Assembly: GCF_000308615.1 (NCBI RefSeq)
Contig: NZ_BAGB01000040.1
Coordinates: 124,001-188,000 of the forward strand
Source of the DNA: Nocardia jiangxiensis NBRC 101359
GTDB taxonomy: Bacteria; Actinomycetota; Actinomycetes; Mycobacteriales; Mycobacteriaceae
Reading direction: 5' to 3'
Length of the DNA: 64,000 bases
The notes below the pieces were generated by a model that did no database searches, had not been told where the DNA came from, and worked only from the letters and a program-made list of their open reading frames with translations. Positions 1-8,296 of this stretch are shown piece after piece. How positions within the stretch are numbered: the stretch's first letter is position 1; each line of letters starts with the position of its first letter. Position numbers and translations under genes: made by a program.

Positions 1-398
1 TCCAGGAAAGTGTTGGTGATGGTGAGCAGATCCTTGCCCGCGACACGACGCACCGCAGACAGCTCCACATCGCTGACCAACCGGTCGCCGGTGTGCACGG
101 GGGCGTACATCTCGAAAACCTGATCGGTCTGCACGACCACGTCGTAGCCGGTCATGACGGTCCCGAGCAGCCTGCGGTTGGCCAGCATCGCGACGGTGGA
201 GATGAACGTGGTCGGCGCGATCAGACCGGCGTATCCGAGCTCACCGGCAGCAGCCTCGCTCCAGTGCGCCGGGTGGAAGTCCTGTACCGCTCGCGCGTAC
301 TCGCGGATCTTCTCCCGCCCCACCTCGTAGTAGTCGTCCGCTCGATAGCGATACCCCACCAGCCCAGCCACATCGAACGCCGCTTCCACCAAAGCCAC
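1..398 (-). CDS. HadA/HadC-type (3R)-hydroxyacyl-ACP dehydratase, N-terminal part (partial)
   Basis: The minus-strand reading frame runs off the left edge of the window. It encodes a MaoC-fold N-terminal (non-catalytic hot-dog) domain of the type found in the HadA and HadC subunits of the mycobacterial FAS-II dehydratase. Visible family features are the REKIREYARAVQD segment, then ELGYAGLIAPTTFIS and a VQTDQVFEMYAPVHTGD strand. In mycolic-acid bacteria such subunits pair with a catalytic HadB partner to dehydrate 3-hydroxyacyl chains; a partner gene would lie outside the window. The start is GTG at 398, giving an M-A-L N-terminus as in Had proteins, although a GTG nine bases further in has better spacing from the AGAGGAG sequence. 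It could also be a stand-alone MaoC-like hydratase. Confidence 0.75.
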   Translation of the reverse strand, partial: MALVEAAFDVAGLVGYRYRADDYYEVGREKIREYARAVQDFHPAHWSEAAAGELGYAGLIAPTTFISTVAMLANRRLLGTVMTGYDVVVQTDQVFEMYAPVHTGDRLVSDVELSAVRRVAGKDLLTITNTFL

Positions 399-537
399 TC
401 CTCTGTCCGGGATTTCTTCGACACTCGTCACCGAGACCGGCAGCACCGAATTCACGAGTGAAGCCCCACCTTAAACCGTGCTCACCGAACTCTACGAGCA
501 GGCCGCCGCGCAGGGCAGGCACGGCCGTGGGATGAGG

Positions 538-936
538 TCATCGGGGCTGGCGGTCGAAGTGGCGCTGGGCGGTGACGACTTCGACGGTGTGCTGCCGGAT
601 CCAGTCCAGGAACTGTTGCAGCGATTCGGTCAGGCCCTGGCCGAGTGGGGTGAGTGCGTAGCTGACCCGAGGTGGGGTGGCAGGCTCGACCGTCCGCTCG
701 ACCAGACCGTCACGCACCAGGGTGCGCAGTGTCTGCGACAGCATCTTCTCGCTGATTCCGCCGATCCTCGCGTGCAGTTCGGAGAACCGCCGTGGCCCGC
801 CGCCCAACGCGGCCAAGATCAGCGTGCCCCACCGGCTGGTGATGTGCTCGAGCACTTCACGCGCGGGGCACTCACTGTTGAATGCGTCACTCACGCCCTG
901 CCAGGCGTCATGAGCAGCCTGCGAACCTACCTCCAC
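538..936 (-). CDS. HxlR-family winged-helix transcriptional regulator
   Basis: 132 residues from a GTG start. The central region (about residues 24-110) is a typical HxlR winged helix: a CPAREVLEHITSRWGTLIL segment, then the R-F-S-E-L-H and K-M-L-S-Q-T-L-R-x-L recognition-helix block and a V-x-Y-x-L-T-P-L-G wing. HxlR proteins bind DNA as dimers and often control a divergently transcribed redox gene. This gene is divergent from the NmrA-like reductase at 999, the same arrangement as ytfH/ytfG (qorR/qor2-like) in other bacteria, so it probably controls that neighbour and itself. The cysteine near residue 23 sits where redox-sensing HxlR proteins carry theirs; whether it senses quinones or electrophiles here is inference. 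Confidence 0.85.
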   Translation of the reverse strand: MEVGSQAAHDAWQGVSDAFNSECPAREVLEHITSRWGTLILAALGGGPRRFSELHARIGGISEKMLSQTLRTLVRDGLVERTVEPATPPRVSYALTPLGQGLTESLQQFLDWIRQHTVEVVTAQRHFDRQPR

Positions 937-946
937 GCTCGGAGCT

Positions 947-958
947 TACCTTGGGGTA
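947..958. promoter_or_regulatory. Short dyad between the HxlR gene and the reductase
   Basis: TACC-TTGG-GGTA is a perfect 4-bp-arm dyad immediately upstream of the GTG of the HxlR gene and about 40 bases upstream of the divergent reductase. Its position fits an operator for the HxlR protein, but arms of four bases are short and could be chance. Confidence 0.25.
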
Positions 959-998
959 TGTCCTTTCGATAAGTTAGCCACAGGCTTAGGTTGCTGCC

Positions 999-1838
999 AT
1001 GGTCACAGTCGTTTTCGGAGCCAGAGGCAATGTCGGTCGTCACGTCGCGGCGGGCTTGAGATCGATGGGCGAGCAGCTTCGCCTGACGAGCAGGACACCA
1101 GATGCTGCGGGTCTGCCAGCTGGATCGCAGGTCGTCGAAGCCGATCTGGAGAGCCCTGAAACCCTGCCCGCCGCACTCGAAGGCGCGCAGCGGGTTTTCC
1201 TCTACGCCAAGCCCGAAGGGATCGACGGCTTCGTGGCGGCGGCCGAGGCAGCCGGTGTGCAGCACGTCGTCCTCCTGTCTTCCGGGTCCGTGGTGCACCC
1301 AGGCGCCCCGCGCAACCCGATCGCCCAGGCACATCTCGCCGTCGAGTCCGCTCTCGAAAAGTCCGCTCTGGCATGGACATTCATCCGGCCGGGCATGTTC
1401 GCCACCAACACGCTGTGGTGGTGGCAGAAATCGATCCGCGATCAGGGCCTCGTGCGCGTGCCATATCCGGACACGCGCACGGCACCGGTCCACGAGAAGG
1501 ACATGGCTGCGATCGCAGTGACCGCCATGACCCAACCGGGTCACCACCACCGCGCCTACACCGTGTGGGGACCGGAGTCGCTGTCCATTCGCCAACTGCT
1601 GCAACACATCAGCGCGGCCATCGGTCGCGAGATCACCCTCGAGGTGATTTCGGACGATCAGGCACGCACCGAACTCGCCAACACCATGCCATCCATCGGC
1701 GTCGACGCGGTCCTGGCCGCATGGCGGGCTGGAACAACGACCTCTCCGCAGGTGTCGACAATCGTTGCGGATGTCACCGGCCGCCCCGCGCACACCTTCG
1801 CGCAGTGGGCGCAAGATCACGCGAGCGACTTCCGATGA
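999..1838 (+). CDS. NmrA-like NAD(P)-binding oxidoreductase (quinone-reductase-2 type)
   Basis: 279 residues. The N-terminus carries the Rossmann signature G7-x-x-G10-x-x-G13 (VTVVFGARGNVGRH), followed by S-R-T-P as the NADPH-discriminating loop, a V-L-L-S-S-G-S strand and the W-T-F-I-R-P-G-M-F segment typical of the atypical SDR / NmrA group that includes E. coli YtfG (QOR2). These enzymes reduce quinones or act as redox sensors. There is no YxxxK active-site pair, as expected in this subgroup. It is divergent from an HxlR regulator. The ATG at 999 is chosen because it begins directly at the first beta strand. Confidence 0.82.
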   Translation: MVTVVFGARGNVGRHVAAGLRSMGEQLRLTSRTPDAAGLPAGSQVVEADLESPETLPAALEGAQRVFLYAKPEGIDGFVAAAEAAGVQHVVLLSSGSVVHPGAPRNPIAQAHLAVESALEKSALAWTFIRPGMFATNTLWWWQKSIRDQGLVRVPYPDTRTAPVHEKDMAAIAVTAMTQPGHHHRAYTVWGPESLSIRQLLQHISAAIGREITLEVISDDQARTELANTMPSIGVDAVLAAWRAGTTTSPQVSTIVADVTGRPAHTFAQWAQDHASDFR

Positions 1839-1885
1839 GCATCTCCCACTGCTCGCCAGTCCGAATCGCCTGCCCTGGAACGTAA

Positions 1886-2197
1886 CTGGCGAGGCAGGTC
1901 CGACGACCGGCCGCAGTGGTGGTCAAGGGGCAGTTCAGCACCGGTGATCACGCGGTGTACATCCCGGAGCAGGCGATCGTGCCCGACCCGCTGATCGAGG
2001 AACTCGGACTGACCGGAAAATTGGCTGGGCGCCAACGGAATCGAGTCAAGGCGGTGCGACTGCGCGGCGAGGTCTCCCAGGGCATCGTCTGCCGCCCACG
2101 GCAACTGCATGGGGCGGATCTGACGCAGGCCGCCGCCGCGGGCACCGATTTCGCCGAGCTGCTCGGCATCACGAAATGGGTTCCACCGGTGCCCGCG
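1886..2197 (+). pseudogene. Remnant of a DRB0094-family RNA ligase gene (N-terminal segment only)
   Basis: The open frame after the stop at 1883 encodes VVKGQFSTGDHAVYIPEQ, then IVPDPLIEELGLTGKLAG, RNRVKAVRLRGEVSQGIVCR and TDFAELLGITKWVPPVPA. From memory this is the OB-like N-terminal region of the ATP-dependent RNA ligases of the DRB0094 family. The first 20-30 residues expected upstream are missing, and everything after ITKWVPPVPA is missing too, including the nucleotidyltransferase domain with its adenylated lysine. The frame continues without a stop into the GlxA-like gene. Both ends of the ligase have therefore been lost, and the piece cannot ligate. Family assignment is by recognition, not by a database search. 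Confidence 0.65.
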
Positions 2198-2239
2198 ATT
2201 ATTGGTGTCGTTCCCGACAGATTGAGTACTGTTCGCGAC

Positions 2240-3235
2240 ATGGAGGCAGCGGTACTCGTCATCGATGGTGTGGCCGATTTCGGATTCGCGGCGGTACTCG
2301 AGACCTTCAACATGGCCAATGCCCTGTTGCCCGAACTGGAATCCCCACCCGCGCCCTGGCGGGTGCGCACCGCCTCGCTCGGCACCAGCGTCCGGTCCGC
2401 GCACGGCCACCTCGTGCCGACCACACCACTGGACGACCTATCCGGTGCGATCGATGTGATGATCATCCCGGCGATCGGCATTCCCGACGCCGAAGGATTG
2501 GTCGATCTGATCTCCGCGCCCGCGAACCTTCCACTGCTGGAACGCATTTCCGAAGCGCAGCAGCACGGAACCCACCTGGCCGCAGCCTGCACCGGAACAT
2601 TCTTCCTCGCCGAGGCAGGAGTGCTGGACGGTCTTGCCGCGACCACCAGCTGGTGGCTCGGTCCCTCCTTCCGCCGCAGGTATCCCCGAGTCGATGTCCA
2701 CGAAAGCCGCACCTTGTGCCACGCGAAGGGGGTGACCACCGCCGGAGCGTCTCTCTCGCACCTGGATCTTGCACTGTCACTGGTCAGTTCGGTCAGTCCG
2801 GCGCTGGCCGAGATCGTCGCCAGGTACCTGGCGATCGCCGATCGGGGGCCACAGATCGAGTACTCGATTCCGGAGGTCGTCGCCCGCGGTGACTCACTCG
2901 TCGCGTCGTTCGAACGCTGGGTGCGTGAGCGCGTCGCCGATCAGTTCGCGATCCGCGACGCTGCCAAGGCCCTGGGCATCACGACGCGCAGTCTGCAGCG
3001 TGCGACCCAGGCCGAGCTGGGCATGTCACCAAGGGATTTCGTCGATGAGATCCGCCTGGAGCGAGCCACGAGGCTCCTGCGAACGACCAATCTGTCGGTA
3101 GACGCGATTGCCGCGAAGGTCGGTTATCTCAACGCCGGAACGCTGCGGGCATTGTTCCGACGACGCCGCGGCAGGACCATCGCGGAGGTTCGCGGGTCGA
3201 ACGCCGCCTGGGGGCCTGCGTCGAGACGGAGTTAG
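2240..3235 (+). CDS. GlxA-type regulator (DJ-1/PfpI domain plus AraC HTH)
   Basis: 331 residues if started at the ATG at 2240, the first methionine that opens the DJ-1-like beta strand (MEAAVLVIDGVADFGFAAV). Residues 1-190 form the DJ-1/PfpI domain, with the nucleophile-elbow region A-A-A-C-T-G-T around Cys117. Residues about 235-320 form an AraC-type double helix-turn-helix (AIRDAAKALGITTRSLQR; VDAIAAKVGYLNAGTLRALF). GlxA proteins act as ligand-responsive activators; the target here is unknown. The reading frame is open a further 108 codons upstream into an RNA-ligase remnant, and no good Shine-Dalgarno precedes 2240, so the native promoter and perhaps a few residues may have been lost. Confidence 0.8.
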   Translation: MEAAVLVIDGVADFGFAAVLETFNMANALLPELESPPAPWRVRTASLGTSVRSAHGHLVPTTPLDDLSGAIDVMIIPAIGIPDAEGLVDLISAPANLPLLERISEAQQHGTHLAAACTGTFFLAEAGVLDGLAATTSWWLGPSFRRRYPRVDVHESRTLCHAKGVTTAGASLSHLDLALSLVSSVSPALAEIVARYLAIADRGPQIEYSIPEVVARGDSLVASFERWVRERVADQFAIRDAAKALGITTRSLQRATQAELGMSPRDFVDEIRLERATRLLRTTNLSVDAIAAKVGYLNAGTLRALFRRRRGRTIAEVRGSNAAWGPASRRS

Positions 3236-3974
3236 GCGGCCTGTCGCAGCCACTGGTATCGACAGCCTGCTCGTTTCTATCCGCGCCGAACTCGAGGATG
3301 ACGAAGGGACCGACAGCCTCCCCGAGTGGAAATCCCGCACTGAGCGGGAGCACTCGCAGCTCGACGTTCGACCGGGTGCTCATGTCCGCCAAGTGCTTCA
3401 GCTGCGCCGCCATGACCCGCTGTCCGCCGACGCCACCCCTGAGGACTGATTCACGCAGTATGACGTCGAGGGTGATCGGGTCGCGCTTTCGAGTGATCCT
3501 GGTTTGACGGCGCATCCGCAGCTGCACGCGTCGTGCGTGCTCGGCTGCGCTGTCGTCGGGGTAGCCGGCATGGAACAGCGCACCTGAATAGACGGGTGTT
3601 TGCAGCACCCCTGGCACCAGCTCGGACTCATAGGTTGTCAGCCGTTGAACCGATGCCTCCAGACCGACGTAGAAATCGAAGTCCGCTGGGATGAGATCGC
3701 CGAACTCGTACCACCAGCTATCCTCGTTGCTCTGTGCGGCAAGACCTTTCATTGCCGCAGTGTGGTCGGCGTCGAATTCGTAGATCTGGCACAGCGCGTC
3801 GAGATCCACCTCTCGCAGCTTCGCCACCATCCCCTTCTCGATTCGCTGTGATGTGCTGGCGCTGCGCTGAATCAGATCGGCTGCCCGGTGCAGGGTCAGG
3901 CCGCGCTCCTGGCGGCCCTCCCGCAGATACTTCCCCAGCTGACGTCGTGCCAGCGTCGACCCGTCCTCCGACAT
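3129..3974 (-). CDS. XRE-family regulator with DUF5753 ligand domain, C-terminus altered
   Basis: 281 residues. Residues about 12-70 are an XRE helix-turn-helix (RRQLGKYLREGRQERGLTL, then A-S-T-S-Q-R-I-E-K-G). From about residue 90 it follows the DUF5753 pattern common in actinomycetes (SWWYEFGDLIP, LEASVQRLTTYESELVPGVL, P-L-S-A-G-F-P, GPFVILEFGADR). After residue about 237 the family pattern stops abruptly. The remaining 45 residues are basic, low-complexity sequence read antisense through the 3' end of the GlxA-like gene. The normal C-terminus therefore appears deleted and a stop has been borrowed from the neighbour. The ATG follows GGGAGGCGGGT. No DUF397 partner gene, often adjacent to such regulators, is visible. 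Confidence 0.78.
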   Translation of the reverse strand: MSEDGSTLARRQLGKYLREGRQERGLTLHRAADLIQRSASTSQRIEKGMVAKLREVDLDALCQIYEFDADHTAAMKGLAAQSNEDSWWYEFGDLIPADFDFYVGLEASVQRLTTYESELVPGVLQTPVYSGALFHAGYPDDSAAEHARRVQLRMRRQTRITRKRDPITLDVILRESVLRGGVGGQRVMAAQLKHLADMSTRSNVELRVLPLSAGFPLGEAVGPFVILEFGADRNEQAVDTSGCDRPPNSVSTQAPRRRSTREPPRWSCRGVVGTMPAAFRR

Positions 3975-4255
3975 ACCCGCCTCCCGCTACGGTCCGTTGA
4001 TCAGGCCAGCCCACCATGGTGCAATCTCCTGGAGGCCTTGCCGGAGCAGATTTTCATTCGATCCGCGCATCAGCCCAGGATGGATCTCAGTTGGGATTGC
4101 ACCGCTTTGCATCCGGTATATGGATTCACACCGACAGCCGCGAAGCGCGTACCAGGCAAGGAGCCGGCGAGATCGCGTACGTGCCGGTCTGAGCGGTGAG
4201 CGCACTGTGATAGACCGGATTCCGGTTCGTCTCGTATTGCTGGAAGGGTCCGCTG

Positions 4256-5203
4256 ATGTCGCTCGATGAATCCGGGTCCCCGGTTGCCGATCTGATCGCC
4301 GCGCGGCGAGCCAGTGGGAGTATGCCTGGTCAGCGCACTGACGGGGCGCGGGTGGCGTTGGTGATCGAGGGCGGGTCCGCGCGGGGAGCGTATTCGCACG
4401 GGATGGTGATGGGGCTCGAGGATCTGGGGGTGTTGAGCTGCTTCGATGCGGTGTACGGGTCCTCGGCCGGTGCGTTGAACGGGGCGTGGCTGCTGTGCGA
4501 GCGGGCGAATCGGTCGCGGCGGGCCTGGCATGCGGATGTGGTGCGGCGGGTGATCGATCCGGCGCGGGCGTTGCGCGGTGGGCGCGTGGTCGACACCCGG
4601 TATCTGGTGCACACGGTGTACGAGCGGATCGTGCCCATGGACTTCGCCGCGATCGTGGACTCCCCGGTGAGCTTCCACCCGATCGGCACCGACACCGCCG
4701 ACGGCGCGGCGGTGGACCTGCACCCGCACATCACCGATCCGGCCTCGCTGCAACGCGCGCTGCTGGCAACCACGTGTCTGCCCATCCTGGCCGGGCGGTC
4801 GGTGGAGATGGCCGGACACCGCTATGTCGATGCTGGCCTGTCCGAATCGGTGCCCATCCACACCGCCCTGGCTCAGGGCGCCACTCACGCGGTCGTGCTG
4901 CGCACCCGCCGCGTCGACGAAACCCCCAGCGTCCCTTCGGCAATCGAGACCCGCGTGGTCGCGCGGTACCTGTCACGGCACGCACCCGGCGTGATCCCGA
5001 ACTGGCTCGCCCGCGCCGATCAGCACGCTCGCGACGAACGAGTCCTCACCGGGGATCGCACGATTCTGCAGATCCGCCCGCCGCTGCACGCACCCGCGAT
5101 CGGTCGCGTCGGACGCGATTCGACCGTGTTGCTGCGCGCACTGGACCTGGGCCGAGACGCAGTACTCGCGGCGTTACCGGGATTGACGCGCGTCACCGGT
5201 TGA
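4256..5203 (+). CDS. Patatin-like phospholipase / acyl hydrolase
   Basis: 315 residues. The oxyanion-hole sequence is E38-G-G-S-A-R-G-A-Y, the nucleophile elbow is G68-S-S70-A-G, and the catalytic aspartate sits in D192-A-G (D-G/A-G motif), giving the Ser70-Asp192 dyad of patatins. The family hydrolyses acyl chains of phospholipids or other lipids. There is no signal peptide, so a cytoplasmic or membrane-peripheral enzyme is likely. The ATG is preceded by GGAAGGGTCCGCTG. It stands alone between the XRE gene and a DUF1275 protein. The substrate cannot be read from the sequence. Confidence 0.87.
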   Translation: MSLDESGSPVADLIAARRASGSMPGQRTDGARVALVIEGGSARGAYSHGMVMGLEDLGVLSCFDAVYGSSAGALNGAWLLCERANRSRRAWHADVVRRVIDPARALRGGRVVDTRYLVHTVYERIVPMDFAAIVDSPVSFHPIGTDTADGAAVDLHPHITDPASLQRALLATTCLPILAGRSVEMAGHRYVDAGLSESVPIHTALAQGATHAVVLRTRRVDETPSVPSAIETRVVARYLSRHAPGVIPNWLARADQHARDERVLTGDRTILQIRPPLHAPAIGRVGRDSTVLLRALDLGRDAVLAALPGLTRVTG

Positions 5204-5342
5204 GCCCACCGCCGCTGCCGCGGCGCTCGGGTAGCGCTCGCGCACACGCGGACCTTCTCGCAGATCTCATCACACCGATGCACCCGAGGCGTCCCAGCTC
5301 ACAATTCATACTCTGTGCTGCACAGATTGCTAGCCTGTCGCT

Positions 5343-6056
5343 GTGACCGCGAACTCGAACGACGCACCCGAACCGTTCTGGGATCTGGAAGCCCGGCTGG
5401 CCACTGCACTACTGATCTTGGCCGGATTCGTCGGAGCCGCCGCCTACACCCATTCCGAGGGGTACTTCGTCACCTTCATGACCGGCAACACCGAACGCGC
5501 GGTCATCGGCGGATTCCTGGGCGACTTCCTGCTCGCGCGGGGCGCGTTCCTGCTGATCGTCTGCTTCCTGGCCGGTGTGTTCTGTGCCTCGGTCTGCCGC
5601 CGCCACTGGTGGCGCAACCACCCGCACGGCGCGACGATGCTGGCCACCTTCGCGCTCGTGATCGCCGCGGCGGTGGACGCGTTCGGCCACGCAGCGAGCG
5701 TGGGGCTGGTTCCGATTCTGTTCGTCGCATTCGCCATGGGTTCGCTGAACACTTCGTTCGTGCGTAAGGGCGAGGTGTCGATTCCGGTCACCTACGTCAC
5801 CGGGACACTGGTCAAATTCACCCAGGGCGTCGAGCGCCACCTCGCCGGCGGCACCCACCGCGAATGGCTCAATTATGCGGTGCAGTGGCTGTCCTTCGTC
5901 ACCGGCGCCGCGATCGGCGGACTGGTCAGCCTGGCCGTGAACGGTGATGAAATGCTCATCGCCGCGGCGGTCGGCTCGGCCCTGGTCGCCACGTACACCT
6001 GGCGCGCGGACATCCGCTGGGTGCGCCGCCAGGAACAGTCCCGTTCCGGAAACTGA
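5343..6056 (+). CDS. DUF1275 (YoaK-type) integral membrane protein
   Basis: 237 residues from GTG. About six hydrophobic segments and the hallmark G-Y-F-V-T-F-M-T-G-N-T motif near residue 40 place it in DUF1275, a family of small inner-membrane proteins of unknown function, sometimes annotated as transporters. A second internal repeat feature is S-I-P-V-T-Y-V-T-G-T near residue 140, which mirrors the F-V-T-F-M-T-G-N element and suggests an internal duplication. Neighbours give no functional hint. Confidence 0.85.
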   Translation: MTANSNDAPEPFWDLEARLATALLILAGFVGAAAYTHSEGYFVTFMTGNTERAVIGGFLGDFLLARGAFLLIVCFLAGVFCASVCRRHWWRNHPHGATMLATFALVIAAAVDAFGHAASVGLVPILFVAFAMGSLNTSFVRKGEVSIPVTYVTGTLVKFTQGVERHLAGGTHREWLNYAVQWLSFVTGAAIGGLVSLAVNGDEMLIAAAVGSALVATYTWRADIRWVRRQEQSRSGN

Positions 6057-6160
6057 CTCGCGCAACAGGATTCGGGCCGACTTTTCGACTTGACACGGAC
6101 GGTCGTCGGGCAGAGCCTGTCTTCTACAGACGCGATCGTGTTCCGGCGGAGGGGGAATCG

Positions 6161-8239
6161 ATGGCCGACGAGATCAGCTTGCGCGAAATCCTGCCCGTAC
6201 TCGTCGAACGACTCACCGAGTCGCCGCACGACCACAATCAGCTCCGGCCACGGCCGGTGTTGGTGCTGGAGGGCTGCGGTGGTTCGGGCCGAACCGGCTT
6301 ACTACTCGACATTCTGGATGAATGGAAGAATAGGACATACGCCGAACGTCTCACTTCCCGTGAATGGGAACTCGCCGACCGGGAATCGCGCATCGACCCC
6401 GAGGAACGAGATCCCTTGCGCCCCCTCATGGTCGCGATCATGGTATGGCTCGGCAAGCGGCTGCCGGGATTTCGCCTCAACCGGATGCGGATGCTGGTGG
6501 CGCACATCGCGATCGGCACCGACTTCCGCGGAATGGCCCTCGACGACCAGTTGCGGCTGCTCAACGCCGAACTCGACAAATATTGCGACCCACAGCAATT
6601 GCGCGGTCTGCTGGACGGACTGGCCCGATTCGTCGCGGCCGCGATCCCCAATCCTCCGCCGCCACTGAACATCGTGCTCGATGCCGCCAAGGCCGAATGG
6701 ATCAGCGGGGCGGTGCCGGTGCTCGTGCGCAAAGGGATGCGCCGCAGGCTCGACCACGCCGTGAAGTGGTTCGGACATCGTGACCTGGGCACGAGCCATG
6801 ACCTCAGTATCAGGAGCATCCCCGAACATGTGCTGATCGACCTCAGTAATCATGCGCGACAACGTGATCCGGTCGTGCAGCGCGGCGTGGACGACATGCT
6901 GACCGGCGCGCTGCTGGCGGACCTGCGCGAGAGCGTGACCAGGCTCGGGTCGCGGACACCCAACATCCTGCTGCTGCTCGACGACGGCGATCTGCCGATG
7001 GCCACGGCGTTCACCCAGTCACTGCTGCGGGTGCGCGAACTCGTCGCGGCCGCCGGAGCCGTCGCGGCCGATCCTCTCACCTTGGTGACCACGAGTTCCG
7101 GTGCGCTCACCGCCGCGCTGTACGAACAATCCGGCGGCGAGCCCGACTGGGCCGACACCGAGGTGCGCACCATCCTCGCTCCGGACAATGCCTCGGGGCA
7201 TGGCAGCCGCTGGGCACGCACCGTGGTCGACCGCGCCGCGCCCACCCTGGCCGCCCGCCCCTGGCTGCGCGCAGAACTCACCGGATTCACCAAGAACGAA
7301 CTACTCCTGCGCGCCGGTGCCATCGCCCCGTTCCACGCCCAGACCATCGCCTCGAATCTCGAGCGGCTGGCCCACCGGCATCATGAGGCCACCGAGCTGT
7401 CGCTGCAGAAGATCAGCGCGGATCACCGGCTGTGGCGCGACATCGAGGCGCTGCTGTCCAGCAGGGTCCAGCCGGACGGACGTGTTCCGGCGCAAAAGCG
7501 TGACAGCGCAGACGATCCCGCGCACCGGCACGTCCCCACGCTCGAGCGACACCTGCTACAGGTCTTCGCCGCCGGGCTCGATCCGGCCACCCGGCCCACC
7601 GAGGAACTCATCGACGCCCTGGTCACCATCTCGGCGGCCCGCAATCTGCCCGAAGCGCGGAGTCTGCTCGGCCTGCACAACCGCGACGTCATCGTCGATG
7701 TCCAGCACCCGCTGTACACCTCCTCGACGCTGTGGACCACACATCCTCCCGACGAGGCGACCGCACGCATGCACCCCCTCGCGCGCTATCTGGGTCTGCG
7801 GGCACTGGCTGTCCGCACCGGCCCGGAACGCGACTGGAACGCCGTCTTCGAACTGCTGCGTGAGCGGTGCGACAGAAACGACACGGTGGCACGGCTGAGC
7901 TGTGATCGCATGCTGCGCAGGCATATCGAGGTCGTCGGTGAGCTGGCCGAGCTGCACACGCGCCTGTCGTGGCAGAACTGGACAGCACTGGTCAGCGAAA
8001 TTCTCGCCACCCCCGACCCGCACGCTCGAGCACCCCGAGTCGAGGCCCTGCGCGGCCTCTACCCGGAGGACACCCGCGAGTGGCACATCGCGACACTGCT
8101 CGCCGCGGTGCCCAGCTGTCGGAACCCCTGTATGACCGACGACGCGACGCGTGATCGCCTCGATCACCAGATCGGGCGCGCCGAGACGTTCCTGGCCGAT
8201 CCCGACACCGTCCCGTCCCGGATTCGAATCTGGTGCTGA
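6161..8239 (+). CDS. P-loop NTPase-like protein with degenerate Walker A, partner of a membrane sensor
   Basis: 692 residues, no signal peptide, probably cytoplasmic. Residues 33-48 read V-L-V-L-E-G-C-G-G-S-G-R-T-G-L-L, which matches a Walker A loop except that the lysine before Thr45 is Arg44 (codon CGA). A Walker B-like stretch, N-I-L-L-L-L-D274-D275, follows about 230 residues later, so the spacing is longer than in compact AAA or STAND modules. The C-terminal half is helical with no motif I recognise. It is followed after 57 bases by the membrane-anchored sensor at 8297, so the two are likely co-transcribed and work together, perhaps as a sensor-NTPase signalling pair. I do not recognise a named family. 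The function is unknown and nucleotide hydrolysis is doubtful because of the Lys-to-Arg change. Confidence 0.7.
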   Translation: MADEISLREILPVLVERLTESPHDHNQLRPRPVLVLEGCGGSGRTGLLLDILDEWKNRTYAERLTSREWELADRESRIDPEERDPLRPLMVAIMVWLGKRLPGFRLNRMRMLVAHIAIGTDFRGMALDDQLRLLNAELDKYCDPQQLRGLLDGLARFVAAAIPNPPPPLNIVLDAAKAEWISGAVPVLVRKGMRRRLDHAVKWFGHRDLGTSHDLSIRSIPEHVLIDLSNHARQRDPVVQRGVDDMLTGALLADLRESVTRLGSRTPNILLLLDDGDLPMATAFTQSLLRVRELVAAAGAVAADPLTLVTTSSGALTAALYEQSGGEPDWADTEVRTILAPDNASGHGSRWARTVVDRAAPTLAARPWLRAELTGFTKNELLLRAGAIAPFHAQTIASNLERLAHRHHEATELSLQKISADHRLWRDIEALLSSRVQPDGRVPAQKRDSADDPAHRHVPTLERHLLQVFAAGLDPATRPTEELIDALVTISAARNLPEARSLLGLHNRDVIVDVQHPLYTSSTLWTTHPPDEATARMHPLARYLGLRALAVRTGPERDWNAVFELLRERCDRNDTVARLSCDRMLRRHIEVVGELAELHTRLSWQNWTALVSEILATPDPHARAPRVEALRGLYPEDTREWHIATLLAAVPSCRNPCMTDDATRDRLDHQIGRAETFLADPDTVPSRIRIWC

Positions 8240-8296
8240 CTCGAAATTCCTTCCAGGCGCGACGAATCGATTCCGCCTCCGACCGAAAGGGCCACG

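Noticed and set aside
3975..4255. A small DUF397-type gene next to the XRE regulator
   Set aside because: Neither strand shows the short DUF397 pattern; the small frames there look random.
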